Origin: Butyrivibrio sp. INlla18
GTDB lineage: Bacteria; Bacillota; Clostridia; Lachnospirales; Lachnospiraceae
Assembly (NCBI RefSeq): GCF_900103635.1
Contig: NZ_FMXK01000003.1
Span: 186,001-250,000, forward strand
Reading direction: 5' to 3'
DNA length: 64,000 bases
Shown here one piece after another: positions 26,412 through 35,166 of the stretch. Numbering within the stretch: position 1 is the stretch's first letter; each line of letters opens with the position of its first letter. A program made the position numbers and the translations under genes. The notes below the pieces were generated by a model, which was not told the DNA's origin, did no database searches, and saw only the letters and a program-made list of their open reading frames with translations.

Positions 26412-27188
26412 ATGAATTTTAAAGTAATTCGTAACATTATTATAGTAATATGTCTTGTTGTTATTGCTTATGAAGTGGCCATGATCGGTATCAACAAAAT
26501 GGAGTATAAAGAGGCTGCTGATGAATATCAGGATCTCGAAAATATCGCTGTTACTTATGTTCCCAAGGAAGATACACCAGAGATAATTGATTATCCGCTG
26601 CTTAACGTAGATTTTGATAAGCTATCAAGGATCAACGGCGATATCGTTGCGTGGATATATTTTCCATGCCTTGATATCAGTTATCCTGTGGTAAAAGAAA
26701 ATGAGATAGACGAGTACCTCTATCTAACATTTGATAAAAATGAGAATAAAGCTGGCTGCATTTTTGAAGATGTGCTTAGTGATGCCAAGTTTTGCGGCTT
26801 TCATGATATTGTTTTTGGACATAATATGAAAGATGGCTCAATGTTTGGAAAACTTAAGAAGTTATATCAAAATGATGGAGCAGCTCTTTTGGAAGAGGAT
26901 CCTTATGTATATGTATATACAAGGGATTATGTGTATCAGTACAGAGTATTTGCGTACGCAATAACTGGTGTTGGAAGTGATGCATATTCAGTAGTTAACA
27001 GCACAGATGAGTACAGATCATTTACAGACTATATAAAAACTCATACGTCCTATCCAGTACCTGATGATATCGATCTGACACAGGGAAACAGCATTCTTAC
27101 CCTTTCTACTTGTAGCGGAGCAGCAGGAAGTAACAAGAGATTTGTTGTACATACAATTAAAGTTTCAGCCTGGGAAATGAATAAGTGA
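26412..27188 (+). CDS. srtB: Class B sortase
   Basis: Membrane-anchored transpeptidase of 258 residues with an N-terminal signal-anchor helix (about 7-26). Catalytic residues are visible: His137 in FGHNMKDG, Cys234 in LSTCSG, and Arg243 in SNKRFVVH. The NGDIVAWIYFP and DISYPVV phrases are typical of class B. It would attach proteins to peptidoglycan or build surface structures; no substrate with an obvious sorting signal is adjacent. The start follows GGAGGGGG. Confidence 0.9.
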   Translation: MNFKVIRNIIIVICLVVIAYEVAMIGINKMEYKEAADEYQDLENIAVTYVPKEDTPEIIDYPLLNVDFDKLSRINGDIVAWIYFPCLDISYPVVKENEIDEYLYLTFDKNENKAGCIFEDVLSDAKFCGFHDIVFGHNMKDGSMFGKLKKLYQNDGAALLEEDPYVYVYTRDYVYQYRVFAYAITGVGSDAYSVVNSTDEYRSFTDYIKTHTSYPVPDDIDLTQGNSILTLSTCSGAAGSNKRFVVHTIKVSAWEMNK

Positions 27189-27354
27189 AAATAAAATTTC
27201 AATTTAGACTAATTAAGTTTGAAATAAATAAGTGCTTTTTATAAAAAAGTAATGATTACGTTATTGCATAGAAAAAACCATTAAAGTAACATATAGCTAG
27301 AAATATGGTTAAACGGATGAACTATGTTCATTTCTTAAACAGGAGAGATAAAAA

Positions 27355-27912
27355 ATGAAAAAGTTTAAGAGTATAGTAGCCGTTATGGTTGCCAGCGTTT
27401 TAGCTCTTACATTTGTTGCTTGTGGAGCTGTTAAGGACGGTGCAATCGATGATCAGGCTGCAACAAGAGGTATTCACGAAGGTGAAGGCGAAATATGGAT
27501 TGATGATGAGGCCATTGCTCTTGCAGGATCTGCTTCATCTAGCCAGGCTTGTCTTGATGCTTGCACTGCTGTATTTAATCTTATGAATCAGCAGAGGACA
27601 GCTCAGGGACTTTCAGCTTTGGTTTGGAGCGATGCTCTTACAAACGCAGCTCAGGTTCGTGCAAACGAGATCACAACTTCATTCTCACATACAAGACCTA
27701 ATGGTTCAGCTTTCTGGACTGTTGATAGTAATGTTCAGTACGGTGAGAACCTTGCTAAGTTGTATCAGTCAGCTGACAGCGTATATGCAGCTTGGATGAA
27801 TTCTCCAACACACGCAGCTAATATCATGGATGGCGGATACAAAACAGTAGGTATCGCTATTTGCCAGACTGGTGATGGAAGTTGGTATTGGGCTCAGGAA
27901 TTCGGATACTAA
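27355..27912 (+). CDS. CAP/SCP-domain lipoprotein
   Basis: Secreted lipoprotein of 185 residues. The signal peptide has lipobox FVAC and the lipidated Cys at residue 23. From about residue 70 the CAP fold is present: NQQRTAQGLSALVWSDALTN, SHTRPNG, YGENLAK and SPTHAANIMDGGYKTVGI, ending WYWAQEFGY. This keeps the His and Glu residues of the CAP cavity. The function of bacterial CAP proteins is poorly known; a surface role is likely. It is preceded by AGGAGAG and ends in a strong terminator. Confidence 0.9.
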   Translation: MKKFKSIVAVMVASVLALTFVACGAVKDGAIDDQAATRGIHEGEGEIWIDDEAIALAGSASSSQACLDACTAVFNLMNQQRTAQGLSALVWSDALTNAAQVRANEITTSFSHTRPNGSAFWTVDSNVQYGENLAKLYQSADSVYAAWMNSPTHAANIMDGGYKTVGIAICQTGDGSWYWAQEFGY

Positions 27913-27923
27913 TTTGAACTTTG

Positions 27924-27965
27924 TAGCACAGCGATTAGTTTTTTGTCGCTGTGCTATTTTTTTCT
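27924..27965 (+). terminator. Terminator after the CAP lipoprotein
   Basis: TAGCACAGCGA pairs with TCGCTGTGCTA across an 11-base loop and is followed by TTTTTTT. Confidence 0.9.
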
Positions 27966-28033
27966 TTATATGAAAAACCGTGATATAATGTATGTACAGA
28001 GTAAGTGTTTGCTTTTATCAGGAGGTGCTTTTT

Positions 28034-28204
28034 ATGTTTGGAAAATCATCAAAAGATATCTATGTAAACAAGGAAACAACACCTATTTCTGTTTCTGGAG
28101 CTAATGACAATCCTTATATGCAGGAATTGCTCAGAGGCGAAGAGAAACGCCGTGTTAAACATGGTGATGATGTTTACTATCGTCAGAACGGCTACATCAA
28201 ATAA
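28034..28204 (+). CDS. Small protein of 56 residues, function unknown
   Basis: The start ATG at 28034 has a perfect AGGAGGTG site. The product is soluble and charged: MFGKSSKDIYVNKETT, then NPYMQELLRGEEKRRVKHGD and a Tyr-rich end. It is not recognised. It lies 18 bp before a PilZ gene and probably shares its transcript; a TATAAT at about 27983 could be the promoter. Confidence 0.65.
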   Translation: MFGKSSKDIYVNKETTPISVSGANDNPYMQELLRGEEKRRVKHGDDVYYRQNGYIK

Positions 28205-28222
28205 TTGAATACGGGGGCTAGT

Positions 28223-28564
28223 ATGGAAGAAAGAAGAAAAGGAAGAAGACTTGATCTTACTGGTGAGATCATCATTAAGGAGCTTGGTGGTGACGCAGAA
28301 GCTGTAGATATCAAGATTACAGATGCTTCTACAGAAGGGCTTGGTTTTATTTCTGACAAACAGCTTGTTATTGGGGATAATTATGAAGCTAATCTGACAA
28401 TATGGACCAAAGAAGTTCTCCATGTGTTTGTTCAGATAGTTCGTGCTGAAAAGCGTGATGATGGATTCCACTATGGCGGAATGTTTGTTGGTATGCCTGA
28501 AGACGTAAAGGTTAGGATCAAGGTCTTTGAAACAGTAGAAGAAGAAAAGGCAAAACAGAACTAA
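28223..28564 (+). CDS. PilZ-domain c-di-GMP receptor (single domain)
   Basis: Protein of 113 residues from the ATG at 28223 (GGGGGC upstream). It has the PilZ c-di-GMP-binding pattern: RRKGRR at the N-terminus and DASTEGLGF about 30 residues later, a D-x-S-x-x-G motif. There is no other domain. It would sense c-di-GMP and act through protein contact. Pairing with the preceding 56-residue protein is seen only as adjacency. Confidence 0.85.
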   Translation: MEERRKGRRLDLTGEIIIKELGGDAEAVDIKITDASTEGLGFISDKQLVIGDNYEANLTIWTKEVLHVFVQIVRAEKRDDGFHYGGMFVGMPEDVKVRIKVFETVEEEKAKQN

Positions 28565-28583
28565 CTATAATTTGATTATAAGG

Positions 28584-28626
28584 GCTTCTATGCGCTTATG
28601 AAGGTAGTGCATAGAAGCTTTTTTTG
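28584..28626 (+). terminator. Terminator after the PilZ gene
   Basis: GCTTCTATGC pairs with GCATAGAAGC and is followed by TTTTTTTT. Confidence 0.87.
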
Positions 28627-28671
28627 TGGTAGAATTTCTTTATTATTTTGATTTCAAGAGGTATATAAAAA

Positions 28672-29856
28672 ATGAAAATTGCAGTTGTTGGAACAGGCTA
28701 CGTAGGTCTTTCCAATTCAATATTGTTATCACAGTTTAACGATGTTACAGCAGTTGACGTTATCCAGGAGAAGGTTGACATGGTCAACGACAAGATTTCG
28801 CCTATCGTTGACAAAGAAATAGAGGAGTACCTCAAAAAGGACAATCTCAGATTATATGCTACAACAGATGCTTCATCTGCCTATGCTGATGCTGATTTTG
28901 TTATCGTTTCAACTCCTACAAACTATGATGAGAAGCTTAACTATTTTGATACATCATCAGTTCTGAGCGTTGTAGATCAGGTTAGAAAAGAGAATCCTGA
29001 CGCATATATCGTTATCAAGTCAACAATCCCTGTAGGATATACAGAAGAACTTATGGAGGAGTATCATACAGATCACATCATGTTCTCACCAGAGTTTTTA
29101 AGAGAAGGACATGCTCTTTATGATAACCTTTATCCATCAAGAATCATTGTTGGTTACAATACTGATAGTGAAGAGGCAAGCGAGAAGGCAAGACTTTTTG
29201 CAGGCTTATTGAAGCAGGGAGCAATAAAAGAAGACGTACAGACTCTTTTCATGAATACTACAGAGGCAGAGTGCGTTAAGCTCTTTGCTAATACATATCT
29301 TGCTCTTAGAGTATCATACTTCAACGAACTTGATACCTATGCTGAGGTTAGAGGCCTTAACACCAAGAATATCATTGAAGGTGTTTGCCTTGACCCTAGA
29401 ATTGGCGACTTCTATAACAATCCATCCTTTGGATATGGCGGATATTGCCTTCCTAAGGATACCAAGCAGCTTCTTGCAAATTATGAGGATGTTCCAAATA
29501 ACCTTATTACTGCGATCGTTGATGCTAACAGAACTAGAAAAGACTTTATCGCTGACAGAATCTGGGCTCTTAAGCCAAAGAAAGTCGGCGTATACAGACT
29601 TACAATGAAGGCTGGTTCAGACAACTTCAGACAGTCAGCCATTCAGGGTATCATGAAGAGGATCAAATCAAGGGGAATCGAGTGCGTAGTATACGAGCCA
29701 ACCCTCAAGGATGATGATTTCTTTAATTCTAAGGTTGAAAGAGATATCGAAAAGTTCAAGAAGGAGTGCGACTACATCATTGCAAACCGCCTCACACCAG
29801 AACTTGAAGATGTTGTAGACAAAGTATATACAAGAGATCTTTTTGGTAACGAATAA
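28672..29856 (+). CDS. ugd: UDP-glucose 6-dehydrogenase (nucleotide-sugar dehydrogenase)
   Basis: Enzyme of 394 residues oxidising UDP-glucose to UDP-glucuronate for surface polysaccharides. The N-terminal NAD fold begins [23 protein letters not shown] and [15 protein letters not shown] follow, and the catalytic Cys259 lies in [11 protein letters not shown]. The length matches the short Ugd class (about 390 residues). Other nucleotide-sugar substrates are possible. It has a weak ribosome site (AAGAGG). birA follows after 5 bp. Confidence 0.88.
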   Translation: MKIAVVGTGYVGLSNSILLSQFNDVTAVDVIQEKVDMVNDKISPIVDKEIEEYLKKDNLRLYATTDASSAYADADFVIVSTPTNYDEKLNYFDTSSVLSVVDQVRKENPDAYIVIKSTIPVGYTEELMEEYHTDHIMFSPEFLREGHALYDNLYPSRIIVGYNTDSEEASEKARLFAGLLKQGAIKEDVQTLFMNTTEAECVKLFANTYLALRVSYFNELDTYAEVRGLNTKNIIEGVCLDPRIGDFYNNPSFGYGGYCLPKDTKQLLANYEDVPNNLITAIVDANRTRKDFIADRIWALKPKKVGVYRLTMKAGSDNFRQSAIQGIMKRIKSRGIECVVYEPTLKDDDFFNSKVERDIEKFKKECDYIIANRLTPELEDVVDKVYTRDLFGNE

Positions 29857-29861
29857 TTACT

Positions 29862-30647
29862 ATGAATTCTAAAGATAAAGTTCTTGAAATCTTAAATTCA
29901 AATAAGGACAGATATATATCAGGAGAGAGCATTGCCTCTCTCCTTGGTATTTCTAGAAATGCCATTTGGAAAGCTATAAATGAGCTTAGGAAAAGTGGCT
30001 ATGAGATAGAAGCTGTCAGCAATAAAGGGTACAGACTTGCTCTTGAAAAAGATATTTTATCTGCAGGGGGCATCCTGTCTTATCTAAATGAAGATATTGC
30101 CGCTATCTATCAGGATGGCAGCAATATGATCCATATCTTCGATACCACAACTTCTACCAATAGAATAGCAAAAGAGCTGGCTATTGCCGGTAACTGTCAT
30201 GGAACACTGGTAGTTTCGGCTAGACAAACTAGCGGCAAAGGAAGAAGAAATCACAGCTTCTTTTCGCCAGAAGGAGGTCTGTACTTCAGTGTGATATTGT
30301 CACCTGACAGGATCTCTTACAAGACCCCTGATGAGATCACAACCTTTATTGGTAATTCAGTTTGTGACGCTATCGAGAATACCTGTAGTATCAGACCTAG
30401 GCTAAAGCCCATAAATGATCTTTTTATTGGGGATAAAAAAGTCTGCGGTATTCTTACAGAGGCTGGAACAGAATTTGAAACGGGCCTTGTTCAGTGGATA
30501 GTAGTAGGTATAGGTATTAACTTTGACTCTGATATAGACTCTTTTCCCGATGATATAAAAGATAAGGCAATAAGCCTATTTGAGCCAGGTAAAGCTACTA
30601 TAACCAAAAATCAGCTGGTTGCTGCTATAGTTAATAAGATAATTTGA
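29862..30647 (+). CDS. birA: Biotin-protein ligase and repressor BirA, lacking the C-terminal domain
   Basis: Protein of 261 residues. Residues 1-60 are the DNA-binding winged helix (SGESIASLLGISRNAIWKAI), followed by the biotinyl-ligase core with TTSTNRIAKELA, the biotinyl-AMP loop GKGRRNHSF (normally GRGRxGR), KPINDLF (in place of KWPND) and KVCGILTEAG. It ends at about the point where the usual C-terminal SH3-like domain of around 50 residues would begin, and a terminator follows at once. Likely both adds biotin to carboxylases and represses biotin genes; bioY with a BirA-type operator is next. Confidence 0.85.
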   Translation: MNSKDKVLEILNSNKDRYISGESIASLLGISRNAIWKAINELRKSGYEIEAVSNKGYRLALEKDILSAGGILSYLNEDIAAIYQDGSNMIHIFDTTTSTNRIAKELAIAGNCHGTLVVSARQTSGKGRRNHSFFSPEGGLYFSVILSPDRISYKTPDEITTFIGNSVCDAIENTCSIRPRLKPINDLFIGDKKVCGILTEAGTEFETGLVQWIVVGIGINFDSDIDSFPDDIKDKAISLFEPGKATITKNQLVAAIVNKII

Positions 30648-30677
30648 AGTCATGGCTATTCAAGCATGACTTTTTTC
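30647..30677 (+). terminator. Terminator after birA
   Basis: AAGTCATG pairs with CATGACTT across a ten-base loop and is followed by TTTT. Confidence 0.8.
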
Positions 30678-30685
30678 TTGGATTA

Positions 30686-30718
30686 ATCGTCAACTAAAAG
30701 AATTAATAAGTTGACAAT
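30686..30718. promoter_or_regulatory. BirA-type operator before bioY
   Basis: The inverted repeat ATCGTCAACT-N13-AGTTGACAAT has the layout of Gram-positive BirA operators (TTGTTAAC-N14..16-GTTAACAA) with TC for TT in the arms. Its right arm overlaps the -35 TTGACA (30711-30716) of the bioY promoter, so binding would block RNA polymerase. Confidence 0.8.
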
Positions 30719-30739
30719 CTGGGTTGTGAGTGATAATAA
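30711..30739 (+). promoter_or_regulatory. bioY promoter
   Basis: TTGACA (30711-30716) is 17 bp from TAATAA (30734-30739); TAATAT at 30737 is an alternative -10. Confidence 0.65.
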
Positions 30740-30776
30740 TATACAAGACTAATAAATTTAGGAGACTAGATGAGAC

Positions 30777-31340
30777 ATGGAAAAAGAAAAAATCGTAACA
30801 AGACAGACAACTAATGTTAAGGATATCTGTTATATTGCCATTTTTACAGCTATCATTGCAATCATGGCGCAGATATCTATACCACTTCCTGCAGGTGTTC
30901 CACTTACACTTCAGACCCTTGCTGTACCTCTTGCAGGTATCATATTAGGAGCCAAAAGAGGAACATTATCTACTCTTGTATATATCCTTCTTGCAATGGT
31001 TGGTGTTCCTGTCCTTGCGGGACTTTCTGGCGGCATTGGAGTGGTTTTTGGAATGACAGGTGGATTCATTCTTTCATTCCCAATTATGGCTCTTATTTCA
31101 GGGCTTGTTTCAGATAAAGGAGTTAAGAGTCCTATTTACTGGCTTGGACTTCTTGCTGGCGTTATCATCAACTATATTATTGGTACTGTATGGTTTGTGA
31201 TCGTTGCAGATTCAACATTTGCAGTAGCTTTCGCAGCCTGCGTCCTTCCATTTATTCCAACAGCAGTACTCAAATTCATACTTTCAGGAATCTTGGGAGA
31301 TACTCTCAAAAAAGCAATGCGTAAGGCAAATCTCTTATGA
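30777..31340 (+). CDS. bioY: Biotin transporter S component BioY
   Basis: Membrane protein of 187 residues with six hydrophobic spans and the BioY signature regions AQISIPLPAGVPLTLQTLAV and GAKRGTLSTLVYILLAMVGVPV. It is the biotin-binding subunit of an ECF-type importer; the energising EcfA/T genes are not nearby, as usual for shared modules. It is controlled by the BirA operator just upstream. Its stop overlaps the start of the next gene (ATGA). Confidence 0.94.
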   Translation: MEKEKIVTRQTTNVKDICYIAIFTAIIAIMAQISIPLPAGVPLTLQTLAVPLAGIILGAKRGTLSTLVYILLAMVGVPVLAGLSGGIGVVFGMTGGFILSFPIMALISGLVSDKGVKSPIYWLGLLAGVIINYIIGTVWFVIVADSTFAVAFAACVLPFIPTAVLKFILSGILGDTLKKAMRKANLL

Positions 31341-31762
31341 GTAAAGATATGATAAGACTCCGCCCACATCACCTTCTTTGTACTCAAGGTTATAGCGGAA
31401 AAGGCTATTCAGATAACTTCGTATCAAACATGAGCGAAGTAGTAGAGCGCCTTAGAACTAACAAGGATGAGCAGATAGAAATAGTATTTACTACAGATAA
31501 CCTTTGCAAAAGCTGTCCATCCAAGCTTTCCGACGGCGTATGTGACTCAGACTCCAAAGTCCTTCACTTCGATAAAGGCGTCATCGATGCCCTGAACCTC
31601 ACAGAAGGAACTTACCTCTACCAAGAACTCATCTCCAAACTAGACACCTACCTAACCTCCGGCCAGGACGATGAGCTCCTTAGGAACATATGCGGCGACT
31701 GCAACTGGTACCCCGTCAGCGCCTGCTGGAAAAACATCAAATCTAGAAAATACATATTATAA
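31337..31762 (+). CDS. DUF1284-family Cys-rich protein
   Basis: Protein of 141 residues starting on an ATG that overlaps the bioY stop. It begins IRLRPHHLLCTQGYSGKGYS, the DUF1284 signature, and carries further Cys pairs (CKSCPSKLSDGVC, CGDCNWYPVSAC) that could bind a metal or Fe-S cluster. Function is unknown. Translational coupling to bioY is the only context hint towards biotin or cofactor use. Confidence 0.85.
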   Translation: MSKDMIRLRPHHLLCTQGYSGKGYSDNFVSNMSEVVERLRTNKDEQIEIVFTTDNLCKSCPSKLSDGVCDSDSKVLHFDKGVIDALNLTEGTYLYQELISKLDTYLTSGQDDELLRNICGDCNWYPVSACWKNIKSRKYIL

Positions 31763-31798
31763 AAACAATTATTAAAAAAACATTTTCAAACAAAAAAG

Positions 31799-31846
31799 AA
31801 CCGCCATTGTCTATCTTAAATTAAAAGTAAACATTGGCGGTTTTAT
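31799..31846 (+). terminator. Terminator after the DUF1284 gene
   Basis: AACCGCCATTGT pairs with ACATTGGCGGTT (one mismatch), followed by TTATTCTTTT. The A/T-rich stretch between here and 32007 shows no gene. Confidence 0.75.
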
Positions 31847-32007
31847 TCTTTTATACTATTTATTTTTTATCACTCAACAATAGCATTTATTTAATTAGTT
31901 ATTTAGACTAAGACATCCCTTTTTCTATTTACAGTATCATCTTAGCTAATCTAAGCATTTTCTTTATTACTAATTATTGCTTTATCAGAAAGATTATCAT
32001 CCCAGAA

Positions 32008-32250
32008 CAGTAAGATAAGTGAAAAGTCATATCTATGCTGGTTTTGGGAGTGTGAAGTTTTGGATTTGCACGATTTCAAAAAACGCTCTACGAAATACGT
32101 TTTAGTAGCATTTGAAGCGTTTTTTGACGAGGGCAAACCAAAACTTCACACCCCAAAATCTCAACGACAATGAAACTTTTCCCCTTATCTTACGTCCGGT
32201 ATCACAACCTTCCGGGAAACCAATACCTTCCGGTATCACAACCTCTCGGC
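32008..32250. repeat. Hairpin element with CCGG-rich tail (copy A)
   Basis: A roughly 182-bp hairpin (32011-32192): outer stem TAAGATAAGTGAAAAGT/ACTTTTCCCCTTATCTTA, a middle stem of about 20 bp (32042-32063 with 32138-32158), TTTGC/GCAAA, an internal loop ACGATT/CGAGG, the perfect stem TCAAAAAACGCT/AGCGTTTTTTGA and an apical region. The right end continues into ACGTCCGGTATCACAACCT and a tail in which CCGGTATCACAACCT recurs at 32196 and 32230. The tail reaches the stop of the minus-strand isomerase gene. Confidence 0.82.
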
Positions 32251-33672
32251 TTATCTACAAACAACCTCTACCGGGATGCCAAGAATCTTGGCTACCTTAA
32301 GGATGGTGTCAGTGTGACGTCCTACTGCTGCAGCCATGTGGTGAGTTGGGCCTGCTTCACTCCAACGATTTACAAATTCACGAGCGCTGATAGAGAACTT
32401 TGTACGCATGTTTGTGTCTCCAAAAGTGAAGATAGGTCCTGGCTGGTTCTCACCCTCAGCTACGATAAATTTGAAGTTTCCATCCTTGTCCTGTGTGATA
32501 GCAAGATATGTGATATCACCTGTAGGAGGATAGAACTGTGTAAGATATCCACCACCAACTTTGCCGTGGAATACCTTTACGATCTTCATTGTTGGCTTGT
32601 GAGCAAGAGAGATGTCTGCATCACCTGATCCTGAATGTCCGATTATGCAAATATCCTCATTAAAGTCGATTGAGTACATCTCTGAGAGCTGACCAGTTCC
32701 AGCGATGGTCTTAAGGATAGACATTGCCATAGCAACCTTCATGTCACCCTCTACAGCACAAGCTGTACCCTGTTTGATGAGCATTGAGAATGCTGGGATA
32801 AGCATTGAATCAAGGACACCTGCCTGGCCCTGAGCTTTACCTGCATAGTGGGAAGCAACAAGGGCGATATCCTCATCCTTTACCCACTGCTCAAAGGCAA
32901 GTACATACTTAGCCATTTCCCAAACTTCTTCGATAGAACCACCACCTTCGATCTCGAAGGTATCAAGGATATCTTGAGCCTTAGCGCGGATAGCAGCTTC
33001 ATCAGTGATGTTATCAGCAATACACCACATATCCTCCCAGTCAAATTGCTTGGTATAAAGACCCATTCTGTTGTAGAGGTTTGTTTCATCAATATAAAGG
33101 TCCATCATTCCAGGGTATGGACGACCAACCTGAGCGATGTTTGTCTGGCGGAATCTTCTTCTTACCTGTGCAGCTTTGCACCAGTCCTCGATCTCGTGAG
33201 CAACACCTTCATCGCCGCCTTCAACAACGCCTGTGATAACAGCATGTCTTTTACCAGCTCTTTCAAGGTCAGCTACAGCCTCACCTACAGCGCCGCAGGC
33301 ATAGAGCTCACCAAGCCATGTAGCGATATCTGTGTTCTCATAATCTGGAGCAAGCTTCTTCTGAACGTTAACAACAACTACAGGAACGTCAAGGTCTCTG
33401 ATAGCTGGAAGAACATTGTAAGAAGTAGCGTATGTGAGCATCTGAAGGAAAACAAGGTCAACGTCAGCTGCTCTGAACTTGTCACCAGCTGCCATAGCCT
33501 GTTCCTTAGTTGTAACAAGACCTCCGTCAATGATCTCTACTGTATCTGGAAGAGTCTTTTTGAAAGCGTCGTACTGAGCGTTAAACTCAGGTACTAACTG
33601 TGGAAACTGTGGAAGATATGCACCAAGTGCAATTGAAAATACCCCAACTTTAGCTTTTGTATTTACTAACAT
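32251..33672 (-). CDS. L-fucose/L-arabinose isomerase-family protein (COG2407 type), putative L-rhamnose isomerase
   Basis: Protein of 473 residues with the three-domain FucI/AraA-like layout: an N-terminal Rossmann-like domain (KVGVFSIALGAYLPQFP, VDLVFLQMLTYATSY), a central domain, and a C-terminal barrel with GHSGSGDADISLAHKP and a late GPTHHMAAAVGRH. The two adjacent genes are rhaB and rhaD, and no RhaA-type isomerase is present, so it probably converts L-rhamnose to L-rhamnulose. An L-fucose or other 6-deoxyhexose role cannot be excluded. It is last in the minus-strand operon; AAAGGA precedes the start. Confidence 0.8.
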   Translation of the reverse strand: MLVNTKAKVGVFSIALGAYLPQFPQLVPEFNAQYDAFKKTLPDTVEIIDGGLVTTKEQAMAAGDKFRAADVDLVFLQMLTYATSYNVLPAIRDLDVPVVVVNVQKKLAPDYENTDIATWLGELYACGAVGEAVADLERAGKRHAVITGVVEGGDEGVAHEIEDWCKAAQVRRRFRQTNIAQVGRPYPGMMDLYIDETNLYNRMGLYTKQFDWEDMWCIADNITDEAAIRAKAQDILDTFEIEGGGSIEEVWEMAKYVLAFEQWVKDEDIALVASHYAGKAQGQAGVLDSMLIPAFSMLIKQGTACAVEGDMKVAMAMSILKTIAGTGQLSEMYSIDFNEDICIIGHSGSGDADISLAHKPTMKIVKVFHGKVGGGYLTQFYPPTGDITYLAITQDKDGNFKFIVAEGENQPGPIFTFGDTNMRTKFSISAREFVNRWSEAGPTHHMAAAVGRHTDTILKVAKILGIPVEVVCR

Positions 33673-33708
33673 AAGTAGTCCTTTCTTCCGCTTATGGCGG
33701 AAATGATT

Positions 33709-35142
33709 TTATTTAAATGTTTTTACCCCAAAAGAATCAAATACGCAGGACCTAAAATCCTTAAGATCCTTAAATTCACCGGCTGCGATCATCTGGGCAC
33801 CGAGATTGCCGATAGCAGTAGCTTCGCCAGGGCCAGCAAGAACTGTCTTGCCAGTTGTCTTAGCAGTTAATTCATTGAGCCACTTAGCATTTGATCCGCC
33901 ACCAACTATGTTGATGGTGTCAAAGTGCTTGCCAGTTAACTGTTCGATCTCTATAGCAGCGTTTTTGTAGCATTCAGCAAGAGATCTGTATATGACTCTT
34001 GCAATCTGCCAAGGAGTTTCTGGAACTTCAAGGTTCTTTTCCCAGCATGCGTCCTTGACTTCTCTGATCATGGACTCAGGAGCAAGGAATCTTGAATCGT
34101 TGGCATCAACTAGAGAATCAATTGTTTCAAAAGAAGCTTTTTCACACAGGTGAGCGAAACTAAAGTCTTCATCACTTCCTCTTCCTGCAAACTGATAGCC
34201 TTCTTCAAGCTCTTTTTTGACAGACTGTATCATCCAAAGCCCCATGATGTTCTTAAGGAAGCGATAACGATGGTCATAGCCGCCTTCATTTGTGAAATTG
34301 GCTTTCTCTGCGTCAGGAGTAGTGTTGGCCTTTATAAGTTCGCACCCCATAAGAGACCAGGTACCGGATGAGATGTAAAGCACGTCTTCTGAGTTTGAAG
34401 GAACACTCATTACTGCTGAACCTGTATCGTGGGTTGCTGGCAGTACAACCTTTGTATCAAAGCCTACCTGTTCTTTGATGGCAGGAAGGAGACCACCTAC
34501 AAACGTGCCAGGCATATTCAGCTTATTAAAGAGCTTTTTAGGAAAGCCTAACTTTTCAATTAGTTCATAGTCCCACTCATTTGTTTTAGGATTTACAAGC
34601 TGAGTAGTAGAAGCATTTGTGTATTCCTGAAGTTTGTTTCCTGTAAGAAGGAAGTGCAGGTAATCAGGGACCATCAAAAGAGTCTCTGCCTTATCAAGGA
34701 CTTCAGGCTCTTGACGCTTCATAGCCATGAGCTGATAAATAGTGTTAAATATAGCTTTCTGTATACCAGTTCTAGAATAGAGCTCATTTTGAGGGATGAT
34801 CTTATATACTTCTTCATCCATCTTTTCAGTTCTTGAGTCTCTGTAGGCATAGCAAGGACCAAGTCTTTGACCATTCTTATCAAGGAGAACGTAGTCAACA
34901 CCCCAGGTGTCTATACCCATGGACACAGGAATTCTGCCAAGGTCACTGCATTTTTTCATACCCTTTACAACTTCACTAAAGAGCCTTTCTGTATCCCAAA
35001 CGCGGTGACCATCCTTAATGTCATTTTCATTTGAGAAGCGATAGATCTCTTCTAGAACGATCTTGCCGTTTTCCATATGTGAGAGGATGTGACGGCCTGA
35101 AGAAGCACCAATATCAACAGCCAGATAATAATTATTTTCCAT
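33709..35142 (-). CDS. rhaB: Rhamnulokinase
   Basis: FGGY-family sugar kinase of 477 residues phosphorylating L-rhamnulose. The RhaB-type N-terminus YLAVDIGASSGRH, MGIDTWGVDYVLLD, and the ATP-site phrases LPATHDTGSAV and YISSGTWSLMG are present, with a late INIVGGGSNAKWLNEL. It lies between rhaD and the isomerase on the minus strand (24 and 36 bp gaps), with AGGAGG before the start. The product feeds the RhaD aldolase. Confidence 0.93.
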   Translation of the reverse strand: MENNYYLAVDIGASSGRHILSHMENGKIVLEEIYRFSNENDIKDGHRVWDTERLFSEVVKGMKKCSDLGRIPVSMGIDTWGVDYVLLDKNGQRLGPCYAYRDSRTEKMDEEVYKIIPQNELYSRTGIQKAIFNTIYQLMAMKRQEPEVLDKAETLLMVPDYLHFLLTGNKLQEYTNASTTQLVNPKTNEWDYELIEKLGFPKKLFNKLNMPGTFVGGLLPAIKEQVGFDTKVVLPATHDTGSAVMSVPSNSEDVLYISSGTWSLMGCELIKANTTPDAEKANFTNEGGYDHRYRFLKNIMGLWMIQSVKKELEEGYQFAGRGSDEDFSFAHLCEKASFETIDSLVDANDSRFLAPESMIREVKDACWEKNLEVPETPWQIARVIYRSLAECYKNAAIEIEQLTGKHFDTINIVGGGSNAKWLNELTAKTTGKTVLAGPGEATAIGNLGAQMIAAGEFKDLKDFRSCVFDSFGVKTFK

Positions 35143-35166
35143 TATTATTTATCCTCCTGAAAAGTA

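Noticed and set aside
31943-31958. CTTAG-N5-CTAAG dyad similar to the feo boxes
   Set aside because: Different half-site and spacing, and no iron gene beside it.
32848-33597. Long plus-strand open frame (249 codons) inside the isomerase gene
   Set aside because: It is antisense to a clearly conserved enzyme gene, lacks a ribosome site and resembles no family.
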